Shown piece by piece: positions 42,446-51,371 of a stretch of DNA of 64,000 bases (position 1 is its first letter; every line of letters begins with the position of its first letter). The DNA comes from Nostoc sp. UHCC 0702. Its GTDB lineage: Bacteria > Cyanobacteriota > Cyanobacteriia > Cyanobacteriales > Nostocaceae. The stretch lies in NCBI GenBank assembly GCA_017164015.1, contig CP071065.1, positions 434,001 through 498,000 on the forward strand, written 5' to 3'. Under the pieces are notes generated by a model. It saw nothing but the letters and a program-made list of their open reading frames with translations. It searched no databases and was not told the DNA's origin. Position numbers and translations under genes: made by a program.

Positions 42446-43050
42446 GCTGAGGGAAAAAGCAGATTTTTGATTATAGTGATTTTACCATAACCATATATGT
42501 CATACGGTGCGCGATTCTTTCGGCATAACACACCCTACATCTAGAAGCTTTTGGGCTAACCAAGTTTTTTAACCCTATAAGAACGCACCCTACAGAAAAA
42601 GTATATGTGAATACAGACAAGAAAAGCTAAAATAAAATGAAGAATTTGGTTTTATCAGTGCCAAAATCATAAAATAACAATAGTAACTGCATATACAGAA
42701 TTTTAAGTTGTATTCCTGTCTACTGCATATTTACAAGGTATTGAGTACAGCTTAATATATTGCAAAATATCTTAACTAAATTGCTGTAAAGTCTTACAGT
42801 TAAAGATGTTTGTAGTGAGTACAAAAACTCTTAACCCCCCATATTAAAAATACTAGTACCCCCTCCCTAAAACACTAGTACCTCTACCCCCATAGCAATT
42901 TTAAAATCCTAGTAATTCCGGGTTTTGGGTGGATGAGTACAAGCTTAATTAATCCAATAAATACAATCTACATGAGATGTACTGTCCAGTTGGGAGCTAC
43001 CTGATATAAGCATAAAAATAGCACATGGCTCTTTCAACCAGACAGTAACG
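42446..43050. promoter_or_regulatory. cysE/nifP upstream region with three TGAGTACA boxes
   Basis: TGAGTACA at 42,742-42,749, 42,816-42,823 and 42,934-42,941, sense direction for cysE. Between the last two lie AAAATACTAGTACCCC (42,847-42,862) and two further CTAGTA units in C-rich context. The nearest box is 110 bp from the cysE start. A dispersed palindromic repeat (42,500-42,540) lies at the left end. Pattern matches the nifB upstream region. Confidence 0.65.
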
Positions 43051-43833
43051 ATGCAACAGTCATTTGACAGTATCAAAAATATTAAGTCTACAAAAACAGC
43101 GGATTCTACAAATACATCTCTGCTAAAAAAGTTACTCTCTGGCGTTTTTTTTGAGCCATTATTGAGTGATTTTCGCATTATTTTTGAACGCGATCCCGCA
43201 GCACGTAATTGGTTAGAGGTGGTGTTTTGCTACCCTGGATTACACGCTCTTTGTTTACATCGTCTCGCCTACTGGTTACATCGTCGAGGGGTAGGTTTCA
43301 TTCCCCGCCTAATTTCCCACTGGGGTCGGTTTTTGACAGGAATCGAAATTCATCCAGGTGCAGAGATTGGTAAAGGCGTGTTTATCGACCACGGTATGGG
43401 CGTTGTCATTGGTGAAACTGCGATTGTCGGTGACTACACACTGATTTACCAAGGTGTCACCCTTGGCGGAACGGGAAAAGATAGCGGTAAGCGTCATCCT
43501 ACCTTGGGTAAAAACGTTGTGGTGGGAGCAGGTGCAAAAGTTTTAGGTAATCTGCAAATTGGCGATCGCGTGCGTATTGGTGCAGGTTCAGTTGTTTTAC
43601 GTGATGTTCCTTCTGATTGTACCGTTGTAGGCGTTCCCGGTCGAATTATTTCTCGTCAACAAAACACCAGCCTTTCTCCTCTAGACCACGGAAAACTACC
43701 CGATGTCGAAGCCAGCGTCATTCGCTCTTTAGTCGCACGCATTGAACAACTAGAACAACAACTGCAAACATTGACACTCAACAGTCAACAGTCAATAGTC
43801 AACGGTCAACAGTCAACGGTCAACAGTCAATAG
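43051..43833 (+). CDS. cysE: Serine O-acetyltransferase, nif-linked (NifP) (260 aa)
   Basis: First committed step of cysteine synthesis, serine plus acetyl-CoA to O-acetylserine; a nif-linked copy (nifP) raises cysteine supply for Fe-S clusters. Left-handed beta-helix repeats start at [20 protein letters not shown] (about 102-121), followed by [19 protein letters not shown] and VVGVPGRII. The last 20 residues ([16 protein letters not shown]) are translated from a short tandem repeat tract and are not conserved. First gene of the plus-strand nif operon. Confidence 0.93.
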   Translation: MQQSFDSIKNIKSTKTADSTNTSLLKKLLSGVFFEPLLSDFRIIFERDPAARNWLEVVFCYPGLHALCLHRLAYWLHRRGVGFIPRLISHWGRFLTGIEIHPGAEIGKGVFIDHGMGVVIGETAIVGDYTLIYQGVTLGGTGKDSGKRHPTLGKNVVVGAGAKVLGNLQIGDRVRIGAGSVVLRDVPSDCTVVGVPGRIISRQQNTSLSPLDHGKLPDVEASVIRSLVARIEQLEQQLQTLTLNSQQSIVNGQQSTVNSQ

Positions 43834-43880
43834 TCAATAGTCAACAGTCAATAGTCATCAACCATCAGTCATCATTCAGA
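43783..43880. repeat. Short tandem repeat tract at the cysE 3' end
   Basis: Heptads CAACAGT / CAATAGT / CAACGGT start within the cysE coding region and continue about 45 bp past the stop. Same class as the tract at the end of nifS. Confidence 0.85.
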
Positions 43881-43941
43881 AATCAATAACCAATACACAG
43901 TAGTCACAAGCAAACCACAATTGACAAAGGACAAATGACAA

Positions 43942-44181
43942 ATGACAAATGACACAGATCAAATTTTGCAGATTCCTCTGAGCGATCGCTGGCTCATCTA
44001 TCATCGTTTACAAGAGTTGATGATTTGCTGTTCCTGTCCTGCTGATGGTTCTTTACGGGTAAAAGTAAATAATTTCCTCGAAGCTGTTCTCATCCGTAGT
44101 ACGGTTATGCAATTTTTAGCTTCTCGCCACGAATTAATCCAGTGGCTAGAACGTTGCTGGGATTATAGTCCTGAGTGCTGA
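43942..44181 (+). CDS. Small conserved cyanobacterial protein in the nif operon (79 aa)
   Basis: ILQIPLSDRWLIYHRLQELM followed by CCSCPADGSLRVKVNN and a C-terminal helix with WLERCW. The combination with cysE upstream and a DUF2949-like gene, nifV, nifZ and nifT downstream matches the order in Anabaena-type nif clusters, where this small gene is conserved. Function unknown; two adjacent cysteines plus one (CCSC) could bind a metal. Confidence 0.75.
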   Translation: MTNDTDQILQIPLSDRWLIYHRLQELMICCSCPADGSLRVKVNNFLEAVLIRSTVMQFLASRHELIQWLERCWDYSPEC

Positions 44182-44286
44182 GTGGAAGACAAAGAAGAAA
44201 TAGAACAGCCTATGTAAAGCTTTTAAAAATTTGTCTTAATTACGAATTACGAACTTTTACTGAGCGTAGCCGAAGTATTACTAATA

Positions 44287-44484
44287 ATGACCACCCGTAA
44301 CAGTGAAGTAAAATTTATCAATTTTTTACACAAGGAGCTTGCACTTTCAAATGCAGATATTGCTGTAGCACTACGACACCGTGAATTGGATAATGGGCCG
44401 TTACCGATGCTTCTCTGGCAGTATGGACTGGTTAATTTAGAGCAGCTAGAGCGGATTTTAGATTGGCTCGATGAACAATATTAA
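44287..44484 (+). CDS. DUF2949 family protein (65 aa)
   Basis: FLHKELALSNADIAVALRHR with GPLPMLLWQYGLVNLEQLER is the DUF2949 pattern, a small cyanobacterial family often found near nif genes. All-helical, no metal or enzyme motif. Function unknown. Confidence 0.8.
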   Translation: MTTRNSEVKFINFLHKELALSNADIAVALRHRELDNGPLPMLLWQYGLVNLEQLERILDWLDEQY

Positions 44485-44577
44485 ATAGAAGGCATAAACC
44501 AGAAGATTTCAAGTTAAATTCTTGACCCATTCCCCATTGCCCCTAATCCCCATTCCCTATTTGTATGAGGTAACACC

Positions 44578-44697
44578 ATGCTTTCTACTTTAATTGCTGG
44601 ATTTGCTATCTTATTTTCTCTAGGACTTGCTAATAACTATGTCAGTTACTTACTACTCGAAAAAACTTTACATAGTAAGGGTAAGAGCAATTCTTAA
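44578..44697 (+). CDS. Small membrane protein in the nif operon (39 aa)
   Basis: ATG 44,578 is preceded by GAGG at about 9 nt. The product MLSTLIAGFAILFSLGLANN continues YVSYLLLEKTLHSKGKSNS: one membrane segment with a short basic tail. It lies between the DUF2949 gene and nifV on the same strand. Coding is supported by the start signal and composition; function unknown. Confidence 0.55.
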   Translation: MLSTLIAGFAILFSLGLANNYVSYLLLEKTLHSKGKSNS

Positions 44698-44917
44698 ATT
44701 ATACATGCTTTTGGTTTTCTGCCATACAGATGTGAACTTATTATTTGGTTAATATTAAAGAATCATGAAGATGAATTATTAACTGAAAGAGTTTATCGCA
44801 TTTACCATTCATCCTTCAGCATTTGTATTAGGTATTAACCACTACCAGCAATGGCAGAAAAATAGGTTCATAATCCAGAAGGGATACAAAGACAAATTCT
44901 TAAGAGGGATGTTTGAG

Positions 44918-46051
44918 ATGAATGAAATTCTAATTAATGACACTACATTACGTGATGGTGAACAAGCCGCAGGTGTTGCTTTTACCCTCAAAGAAAAAGT
45001 AGCGATCGCTAAATTTCTCGATTCCATTGGTGTTCCGGAATTAGAAGTGGGAATTCCGGCAATGGGTGAAGATGAAATTCGCGCGATATCAATAATTTCT
45101 GACTTGGGTTTGCAAGCAAAACTCCTCGGTTGGAACCGCGCTGTTATATCAGATATTAAAGCTTCTATTGCTTCTGGAATGAAGCGAGTGCATATTGCCA
45201 TTCCTGTTTCTGGAATCCAAATTGCTGCTAAATTTCATGGTCAGTGGCGAGTCAGTTTGCAAAGATTAAAAGATTGTATCAGCTTCGCTAGCGATCGCGG
45301 TCTTTGGGTAGCTGTCGGTGGAGAAGATTCTTCTAGAGCAGATGACAACTTCCTTTTAGATGTAGCACTTTCTGCTCAAGAATGGGGTGCATCACGATTT
45401 CGCTTCTGCGACACCGTAGGCGTTCTTGACCCTTTCAGCACCTACGCCAAAGTCAAGCGGCTGGTTTCAGCTTTATCAATTCCTGTGGAAATTCACACCC
45501 ACAATGATTTTGGTTTAGCAACTGCCAATGCTCTTGCTGGTATCAAAGCTGGAGCCAAATCAGTAAATACCACAGTGAACGGCTTAGGTGAAAGAGCCGG
45601 AAATGCAGCTTTAGAAGAAGTTGTCATGTCCATCAAACGCATCTACGGTATTGATTTAGGTATTGATACGCCTCGTTTGTTGGAACTGTCGCAACTTGTC
45701 GCTTCCGCTTCAAATTCCCATGTCCCGCCTTGGAAAGCAATTGTTGGCGAAAATACCTTTGCTCACGAGTCTGGAATTCACGCTCATGCTGTACTGCAAA
45801 ACCCCGTCACCTACGAACCATTTGCACCTGAAGAGGTAGGTTGGGAACGACGTTTAGTCCTGGGTAAGCATTCTGGTAGGCATTTAGTTGCAAATTTACT
45901 AGAACAGCACGGTATCTTTCTCAACCCAGAAGAAACTCAGTCTGTTTTAGATGCTGTCCGTCAGCAGTCAGTACAGAAAAAACGCAGCCTCACCACCGAA
46001 GAACTGTTGAATTTGGTCAGAGAACAGAGGTATTCTCATGCAACGCGATGA
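44918..46051 (+). CDS. nifV: NifV homocitrate synthase (377 aa)
   Basis: Condenses 2-oxoglutarate and acetyl-CoA to homocitrate, the organic ligand of FeMo-co. ATG 44,918 ([16 protein letters not shown]) is preferred because AAGAGGG lies about 10 nt upstream. HMGL-like TIM barrel with the metal-site [13 protein letters not shown] at the start, [16 protein letters not shown] (about 191-206) and [14 protein letters not shown]-terminal region with [13 protein letters not shown]. Full length. Its end overlaps nifZ by 14 bp. Confidence 0.95.
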   Translation: MNEILINDTTLRDGEQAAGVAFTLKEKVAIAKFLDSIGVPELEVGIPAMGEDEIRAISIISDLGLQAKLLGWNRAVISDIKASIASGMKRVHIAIPVSGIQIAAKFHGQWRVSLQRLKDCISFASDRGLWVAVGGEDSSRADDNFLLDVALSAQEWGASRFRFCDTVGVLDPFSTYAKVKRLVSALSIPVEIHTHNDFGLATANALAGIKAGAKSVNTTVNGLGERAGNAALEEVVMSIKRIYGIDLGIDTPRLLELSQLVASASNSHVPPWKAIVGENTFAHESGIHAHAVLQNPVTYEPFAPEEVGWERRLVLGKHSGRHLVANLLEQHGIFLNPEETQSVLDAVRQQSVQKKRSLTTEELLNLVREQRYSHATR

Positions 46052-46325
46052 ATTAGAACTGGACTTACCACCTGCTTTTGAAATCGGTCAAAAAGTCAGA
46101 ATTCGCAAACTGATTAAAAACGATGGTACTTTTCCCGGTCAAGAAATTGGCGCAGTTTTAGCGAAAAAGGGAGATATTGGCTACATAGCAAGTATAGGCA
46201 CTTTTTTACAAAGTTCCTATATATATGCCGTGCATTTTATGAATACAGGGTTTGTCGTTGGTTGTAAGAAAAAAGAACTAGAATCTGTTGAGGAAACTAA
46301 TGAAAGTAATGCTACGGATGAATGA
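46038..46325 (+). CDS. nifZ: NifZ (95 aa)
   Basis: Small SH3-like protein needed for maturation of the second P-cluster of Nif[22 protein letters not shown], then [20 protein letters not shown] and V-H-F are typical. The start overlaps nifV and the end overlaps nifT, so the three are translationally coupled. Confidence 0.93.
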   Translation: MQRDELELDLPPAFEIGQKVRIRKLIKNDGTFPGQEIGAVLAKKGDIGYIASIGTFLQSSYIYAVHFMNTGFVVGCKKKELESVEETNESNATDE

Positions 46326-46503
46326 TGCCGGCGATTTGGTTGTCTATGTTGCCAAAAAAGATTTAGAAGAAGTAGTTGTTAAACAAACAGAAGGAAACGA
46401 GGGTAAGATTCTCACCTTAGCAAATGGTTGGGAATTAGAATTTCGTAATTTACCAGGCCCAGAAAATTTACCTCAAACTGTAGAAGCTAAACGCCTTGCA
46501 TAA
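46300..46503 (+). CDS. nifT: NifT/FixU (67 aa)
   Basis: [20 protein letters not shown] then KQTEGNEGKILTLANGWELE is NifT/FixU. ATG 46,300 is preceded by GAGGAAAC and lies within the nifZ 3' end; a slightly longer frame from 46,288 is not needed. Function obscure, always nif-linked. Last gene of the operon. Confidence 0.93.
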   Translation: MKVMLRMNDAGDLVVYVAKKDLEEVVVKQTEGNEGKILTLANGWELEFRNLPGPENLPQTVEAKRLA

Positions 46504-47097
46504 TAAAAATTAGGAGTTAGGAGTTAAGAGTTAGGAGTTATATCTCTTAACTTTTAGAGGATGTCTCTTAAGTATTTTACAAAACATCAAATTTATTGAA
46601 ACCTAACCCCCTAACCCCCTTCCCTGTGAGGTAAGGGGGAACAATTCAAAGCCTCTCTCCTTGAAGCAGAGAGGTTTGGAGAGAGGTTAAAAGTATATTT
46701 TGTAATTTAAGAGACATCATCTTACAGATATCTAATTTAAATTGTGAATATGAAACTTTTTAATGTAGTACTACAGTCTATCATTAGGACACAAAGTACA
46801 CATAGCAAAAATAAATGCAATCATTCACAAACAATTTAAGATGATTCTAACTCCTAACTCCTAATATCATGTCCGTTTAAACACTTATGATACCTGTGGG
46901 GGTTGGTAATGGGTAATGGGTAATGGGTAATAGTAAAAAACAATCACCCAACGGGAGAGCCAGTCGCTCATGGGGGAAACCCCCTGTCCCCGCGCTGGCT
47001 CACCAATTACCAATTACCTATTACCAGGCAAACCGACTATATCGTAAGTAATTAGCCGAACTTGATATAACTCCTAACTCCTAACTTATAATCAATC
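46504..47097. repeat. Repeat-rich spacer after nifT
   Basis: Contains GGAGTTAGGAGTTA units (46,510-46,540), a dispersed repeat with CCTAACCCCCTAACCCC and AAGCCTCTCTCC (46,595-46,690, relative of 49,225-49,350), GGTAATGGGTAATG units (46,903-46,932) and their complement TTACCAATTACC (47,003-47,030). Part is framed by AGATGTCTCTTAA and TTAAGAGACATC (46,558 and 46,708), inverted ends of about 160 bp that look like a MITE. No gene. Confidence 0.6.
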
Positions 47098-47652
47098 ATG
47101 GGTGACAAATTTTTGAAGTTATCAGAAGTAAACCTGGAGGGACAGTTTCTCGGTTTTGTTGGTGATATACCAGGTAAATCTAAATATTTGCAGTTAGCAA
47201 TTGCTTCTGGTGATCTGCTAATTAAAATCCCCAAAGAGTTACGTAAGCCTCTGAGTTTATCTTTACAGCCTGGTGAACAAATTCGTGTTTATGGATTTAG
47301 TAAATTAGACAAACACACAGGCAAGATTAAACTAAAAGCCTATCAGGTTTCACCAATAGATGTTTGCCCAAACCACAATATACTACCTCAATCCGAGGCT
47401 AGGATTATGGTGTGTCAAAAGTCTGGTTGTCTGAAGCGGGGCGGTAAAGGATTATTATCAGAATTAGAAAAGACCTTGTGCGATCGCGGTCTGTTAGACA
47501 AAGTTACAATTGAGCATACTGGCTGCCAAAAACGCTGTAGCAGCGCACCCAACTGTATTTTACAGCTTGGTAAAAAGAAATACAAAAAGGCTCATCCGGA
47601 AGCGATCGCATCACTCTTAGAAACTCATTTAAATAATTTGGGTCTTGGCTAA
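47098..47652 (+). CDS. (2Fe-2S) thioredoxin-like ferredoxin with N-terminal extension (184 aa)
   Basis: Residues 1-95 look like a small beta-barrel (FVGDIPGKSKYLQLAIASGD; GEQIRVYGFSKLD). Residues 100-184 are a thioredoxin-like 2Fe-2S ferredoxin with cysteines at 106, 111, 143 and 147 (MVCQKSGC and GCQKRC), as in HoxE/NuoE-type and nif-linked FeS proteins. The family is common in cyanobacteria; partner unknown. The nearness to the nif operon is suggestive, but a long repeat spacer intervenes. Confidence 0.85.
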   Translation: MGDKFLKLSEVNLEGQFLGFVGDIPGKSKYLQLAIASGDLLIKIPKELRKPLSLSLQPGEQIRVYGFSKLDKHTGKIKLKAYQVSPIDVCPNHNILPQSEARIMVCQKSGCLKRGGKGLLSELEKTLCDRGLLDKVTIEHTGCQKRCSSAPNCILQLGKKKYKKAHPEAIASLLETHLNNLGLG

Positions 47653-48307
47653 AACACTATAGCTCTCTATCAAACAAAGTTGCGTTCCGCAATTGTAGGA
47701 CAAGCAAAAACTTGTCCTACTTTTCATGTTTAAATAGAAATGTTGAGCGCAGTTATTACCCAAACTTTAGTAATTAAAATACACAAAACAACCCTGAAAA
47801 ACTATTTATTAAATAAATCTTAACTTTGTAGTGGCGTAACACAGCTAAAATAGTCCATAAAATCTATATGTTTTGGTGTGGAACGGACAGCCTGCAACGG
47901 ACGGGCGAGACGCCCATCCCACAAGAAAATTCTCATGTATCAATTTAGTAATCCTAGAAGAACCTCTCCCCCTACCCCTCTCCTACGAGGAGAGGGGAGT
48001 TTCGCTCCTCAGTAATCCTAGAAGAACCTCTCCCCCTACCCCTCTCCTACGAGGAGAGGGGAGTTTCGCTCCTCAGTAATCCTAGAAGAACCTCTCCCCC
48101 TACCCCTCTCCTACGAGGAGAGGGGAGTTTCGCTCCCCCTTCCCTTGAAGGGAAGGGGGCTGGGGGGTTAGGTTTTTGATTACTGAATCGATGCTCAATG
48201 ACAAATGACAATCTTTACAATTGATTATGCAACTTGGACGCATATTAGCTTAGCAGAGATTATTTTTTCCCTTGCCTTTGCTAAGCGTCACAAAGATTAG
48301 TAGTGAA
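47653..48307. repeat. Spacer with a 64-bp tandem triplicate
   Basis: Three copies of a 64-bp unit at 47,947-48,010, 48,011-48,074 and 48,075-48,138, each with CCTACCCCTCTCCTACGAGG and an internal CTCTCCT/AGGAGAG stem. They are almost identical, so recent. A frame at 47,873 runs through them and is judged not a gene. No coding signal elsewhere in the spacer. Confidence 0.85.
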
Positions 48308-48592
48308 CTATTGTTGTTGATTGCCGCCTGCACTGAATGATTTAGCTAGATTGGCAATATGACCAACGCCATATACATACACAAATGCTTCAGCTAGCTT
48401 GGTCAATGCGGTAGGATTGCTAATATCACCACCACCATAACCGCCACCACCACCACCAGCGCCACCACCAGCACCAGTACCACCACTTATAGAAGTGGAA
48501 TCCATATCACTTAATTCATTGAGAAAGCTTTCAGAATCTTCAAACAATTGAAAGCCAGTATTATGTAGTTCAGAAACAGCGATAATTGACAT
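48308..48592 (-). CDS. Double-glycine leader peptide, candidate RiPP/bacteriocin precursor (94 aa)
   Basis: AGGAG lies 5-6 nt before the ATG. The acidic N-terminal region (1-38) ends FLNELSDMDSTSISGG, a leader with the ELSD...GG pattern cut by C39-type peptidase exporters. The rest is a glycine run (39-55), then a hydrophobic helix LTKLAEAFVYVYGVGHIANL and a polar tail. No modification or export gene is adjacent in the window. It could also be a secreted structural peptide. Stands alone between long non-coding spacers. Confidence 0.75.
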   Translation of the reverse strand: MSIIAVSELHNTGFQLFEDSESFLNELSDMDSTSISGGTGAGGGAGGGGGGYGGGDISNPTALTKLAEAFVYVYGVGHIANLAKSFSAGGNQQQ

Positions 48593-49700
48593 AATTTACT
48601 CCTAGATGAATTGATTGAATGCAAGTTGTTTTGGAGGTAATTAAGCTCTTTAACTTAACTACTTGATGCTATTCTGCTCTAAATATTTTTGAGATTCAAC
48701 TAGATAATCTGGCTCAAAAAGACTTAATCACTTTAATTATGTCTTTTGTGAATTTTTGCTGAATATAAATATTGTCTTTTCAACTTTGTAGGCAGATTTC
48801 ATATCAAAAATAATTAGCATAGATCTCAAATTCAAAATATCAATAAAGGCATATTCCCTGAGACATAATTCTCTTCCAAATAAAAGTCTGAGACTAAACA
48901 CGCGCTCGCCAGTATTTGCAGGCTATACATAAATTTAATAGAGCTAACTACCCGACTTTTTTCTATAACTTTTGGATTATGTCCAACGGAAAACAAGATG
49001 GTGTCTTGATTTACGCCTGCTGCTGACAATTTCTGTTCTGCTTATAATATGCGTGCATTTACGGTTTTTTTTTTCATTCAATATTTCAAACATAATTCCA
49101 GCAATTTTGTCTGCAAAAGTCGTGAGTTTTTAGAAAGAGATTATTTAAGGGAATTAATTATATAAATTTGATAAAATATAGCGGTTCTCAAACTAGTGAG
49201 GTACAATTTTGACCTCTCTGGTAAACCTCTCTCCTTTTAGGAGAGAGGCTTTGAATTGTTCCCCCTTCCCGAAGCAGGAACTCGGGGCCCCCATTAAATT
49301 CGGGCTAAGCCCGAATTTAATGGGGATTAGGGTCAGGGGGTTAGGGGGTTAGGTCTATTTGCATACCTGTACCTCACCGGATTGAAAATGGCTATAAAAC
49401 TTTATTTGTTTTTATAGCGCTTCTCGGTTGAGTGATATCATGTCCGGCAAAATAACCATAATTCCCGTTTTACCCCTCTCCCACGGGGAAAGGGAGGAGC
49501 AAAGCAATAATTAGGTTTTTAAGCCTCTCTCCGTTTCGGGGAGAGGAATGGAAGCGGGGTTAAATCAAAGCCATCGAATTAACGTTTATAGCGTTTCCTA
49601 AGCAAGTGAGGTACACCTTAACCTCACCCCGATAAAGCTGTGCTTTATCTCCCCTCTCCTTAGTAAGGAGAGGGGTTGGGGGTGAGGTTATCAGGCTATA
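48593..49700. repeat. Long gene-free spacer with dispersed repeats
   Basis: About 1.1 kb. The left half is AT-rich with no coding signal. The right half has a CCTCTCTCC/GGAGAGAGG family repeat (49,225-49,350, relative of 46,595-46,690), a 37-bp palindrome (49,289-49,325), and two further CTCACCCC/GGGGTGAG type inverted repeats (49,470-49,560; 49,620-49,690). The two GAGGTACA motifs near 49,199 and 49,608 precede these blocks. Confidence 0.65.
49289..49325. repeat. 37-bp near-perfect palindrome
   Basis: Two 18-bp arms (CCCCATTAAATTCGGGCT and its complement) flank a single A. Such a palindrome would extrude or fold into a long stem. It is embedded in a dispersed repeat and may be a nested insertion. 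Confidence 0.8.
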
Positions 49701-51092
49701 TCAAATTAAACTTTGCATTGCCTGTTGCAAATCATTCGTTAAATCAGCAACAGCTTGCCTCGCACTCAAACGACTTTCTTGATAAACTGGGTAACGCTCA
49801 GAAACAGAAATTGGCTCACCAATGGTAATTTTTACTCGTTGCTTACCTAATTGTGGACGCCGTAAAGCTTTATCACCCCTGATTTTAGCAATCATTTGCC
49901 ATAAAATTAGAGTTGTCTCAGCAAACCTTTCTACTGTTGGTTTCTCACGGATATAATTACCAGAAACTGCGACAAAACTTTCTACTAATCGCATGTGCCA
50001 CAGGCGGGCATTTGCTTCTTCGGCAACGCGATCGCCTAATGCTTTTTCTACAGCTGATAACCCTTTGACATCCTTGAAATCTTCTCTAAAAATATAATTC
50101 CAACCAGCCTGTTCTACCCGCCGACAGCGGTCACTCAACTTTCCCTTTGGCTGCAAATCAAAATACTGTTCTGATATTTGTAGCGCCACATGCAATAAAG
50201 CTTGTAAACGTACAGCTAGCGCTTCATTTCTATCATTGATTTCCCCTGATATATTTTGAGAATCTGGCAGCTTTTGATGATAAAACCGAGTATAAAATTT
50301 TTCCATCAAAGACAATAAATGTTCTGCCAAAGTCAACAATCTGGGATAAAGTAACTCCATTGAGGCAGCATTAGCTTGTCCGCCTGGATTCACAGTTAAA
50401 CCACTAGCCGCTTCCAATTGACTTAAAAGTTCAGCGATCGCATCCCAAGGAGCAGCAACATAACTATATTTAATCCCAACTGGTACAATTAAAACCTGCT
50501 CGGAGCGTTCTGCCTTGTGCAAATCTTCAGCACACCAAAAACCTAATTGGGCAATACCTGGTTCCAGTGGGCTGATAATCTCCGACAGACCATTGGTAGC
50601 ACCTTCTGGCGCTGCCGCCATCGGCAACTTGCCATTGGCAAACAAATCACGCGCCGAACGTAAACCCGTCCAGTCAGCCTTACCCCGCTGAATGGGAGTC
50701 CCACCCAAACGAGAAGCAACCCAACCAATGTAAGCACCCGCCCATAGAGGAATACCGCGATCGTAGATAAAATGAGCATGAATCGGAGATTGTAGTACTT
50801 TGCCCTGCTCTCGTGCTACCATTGGCACGAGTTGAGACAGCAAGTAGCCTAAAGACAACGGATCATCCGTTTTGGGATGGCGAAAAGCCAACATAAAGCG
50901 GATTTTACCCTCTTGAAATTGGCGATACAGATCAACCAAAACCTCTACATTGTCTGCTTCAATTTGGGTAATAGCTGTTTGCCAGCCAATCCAACTTGGT
51001 AGTAACAAATGCACAGTTCGTAGAAATAAGGGGTTGAGCGCTGGGGGTATAAATTCCAGGGGCGGCTGCGCTTGATAAATTACATTTGACAA
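49701..51092 (-). CDS. 1-acylglycerol-3-phosphate acyltransferase-like protein (463 aa)
   Basis: PlsC-type acyltransferase: FRHPKTDD gives the H-x4-D motif (about 67-72), LGGTPIQRGKADWTGLRSAR the second block, and AAPEGATNG the P-E-G motif. Longer than typical PlsC because of a helical C-terminal half. TTG 51,092 (TTG-TCA-AAT) is chosen because AAGGAG lies about 10 nt before it; the ATG frame from 51,134 begins in a CCCCCCAGCC repeat. Probably acts in membrane phospholipid or glycolipid synthesis; substrate not predictable. Confidence 0.85.
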   Translation of the reverse strand: MSNVIYQAQPPLEFIPPALNPLFLRTVHLLLPSWIGWQTAITQIEADNVEVLVDLYRQFQEGKIRFMLAFRHPKTDDPLSLGYLLSQLVPMVAREQGKVLQSPIHAHFIYDRGIPLWAGAYIGWVASRLGGTPIQRGKADWTGLRSARDLFANGKLPMAAAPEGATNGLSEIISPLEPGIAQLGFWCAEDLHKAERSEQVLIVPVGIKYSYVAAPWDAIAELLSQLEAASGLTVNPGGQANAASMELLYPRLLTLAEHLLSLMEKFYTRFYHQKLPDSQNISGEINDRNEALAVRLQALLHVALQISEQYFDLQPKGKLSDRCRRVEQAGWNYIFREDFKDVKGLSAVEKALGDRVAEEANARLWHMRLVESFVAVSGNYIREKPTVERFAETTLILWQMIAKIRGDKALRRPQLGKQRVKITIGEPISVSERYPVYQESRLSARQAVADLTNDLQQAMQSLI

Positions 51093-51371
51093 GGTAGTTG
51101 TCTCCTTAAGGGGGGCTGGGGGGCAGGGGGGCAAGGGAGCTGGGGGGCTGGGGGGTAGGGGTGCAAAAGCCTATAAATACAAATGAAGAAGGAATAATAC
51201 TTTATACTTCATCATTGATAAGCTAAAACACATCTAAATTGCACAATTACTTATGACAGTTGTCGATCGCTGACAGTCATCAGTCATCAGTTATCAGTCA
51301 TCAGTCATCACAATTAAATGTGCAACAGCTTACTTCATACTGTATTAGTGATTTTGGAAAGGGAATAAACG

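Noticed and set aside
47873..48079. 68-codon frame across the 64-bp tandem repeats
   Set aside because: Coding only by virtue of repeat units without stops; no start signal or homology.
48832..49029. 65-codon minus-strand frame in the long spacer
   Set aside because: No start signal, mixed composition, isolated in an AT-rich spacer with no neighbours on the strand.
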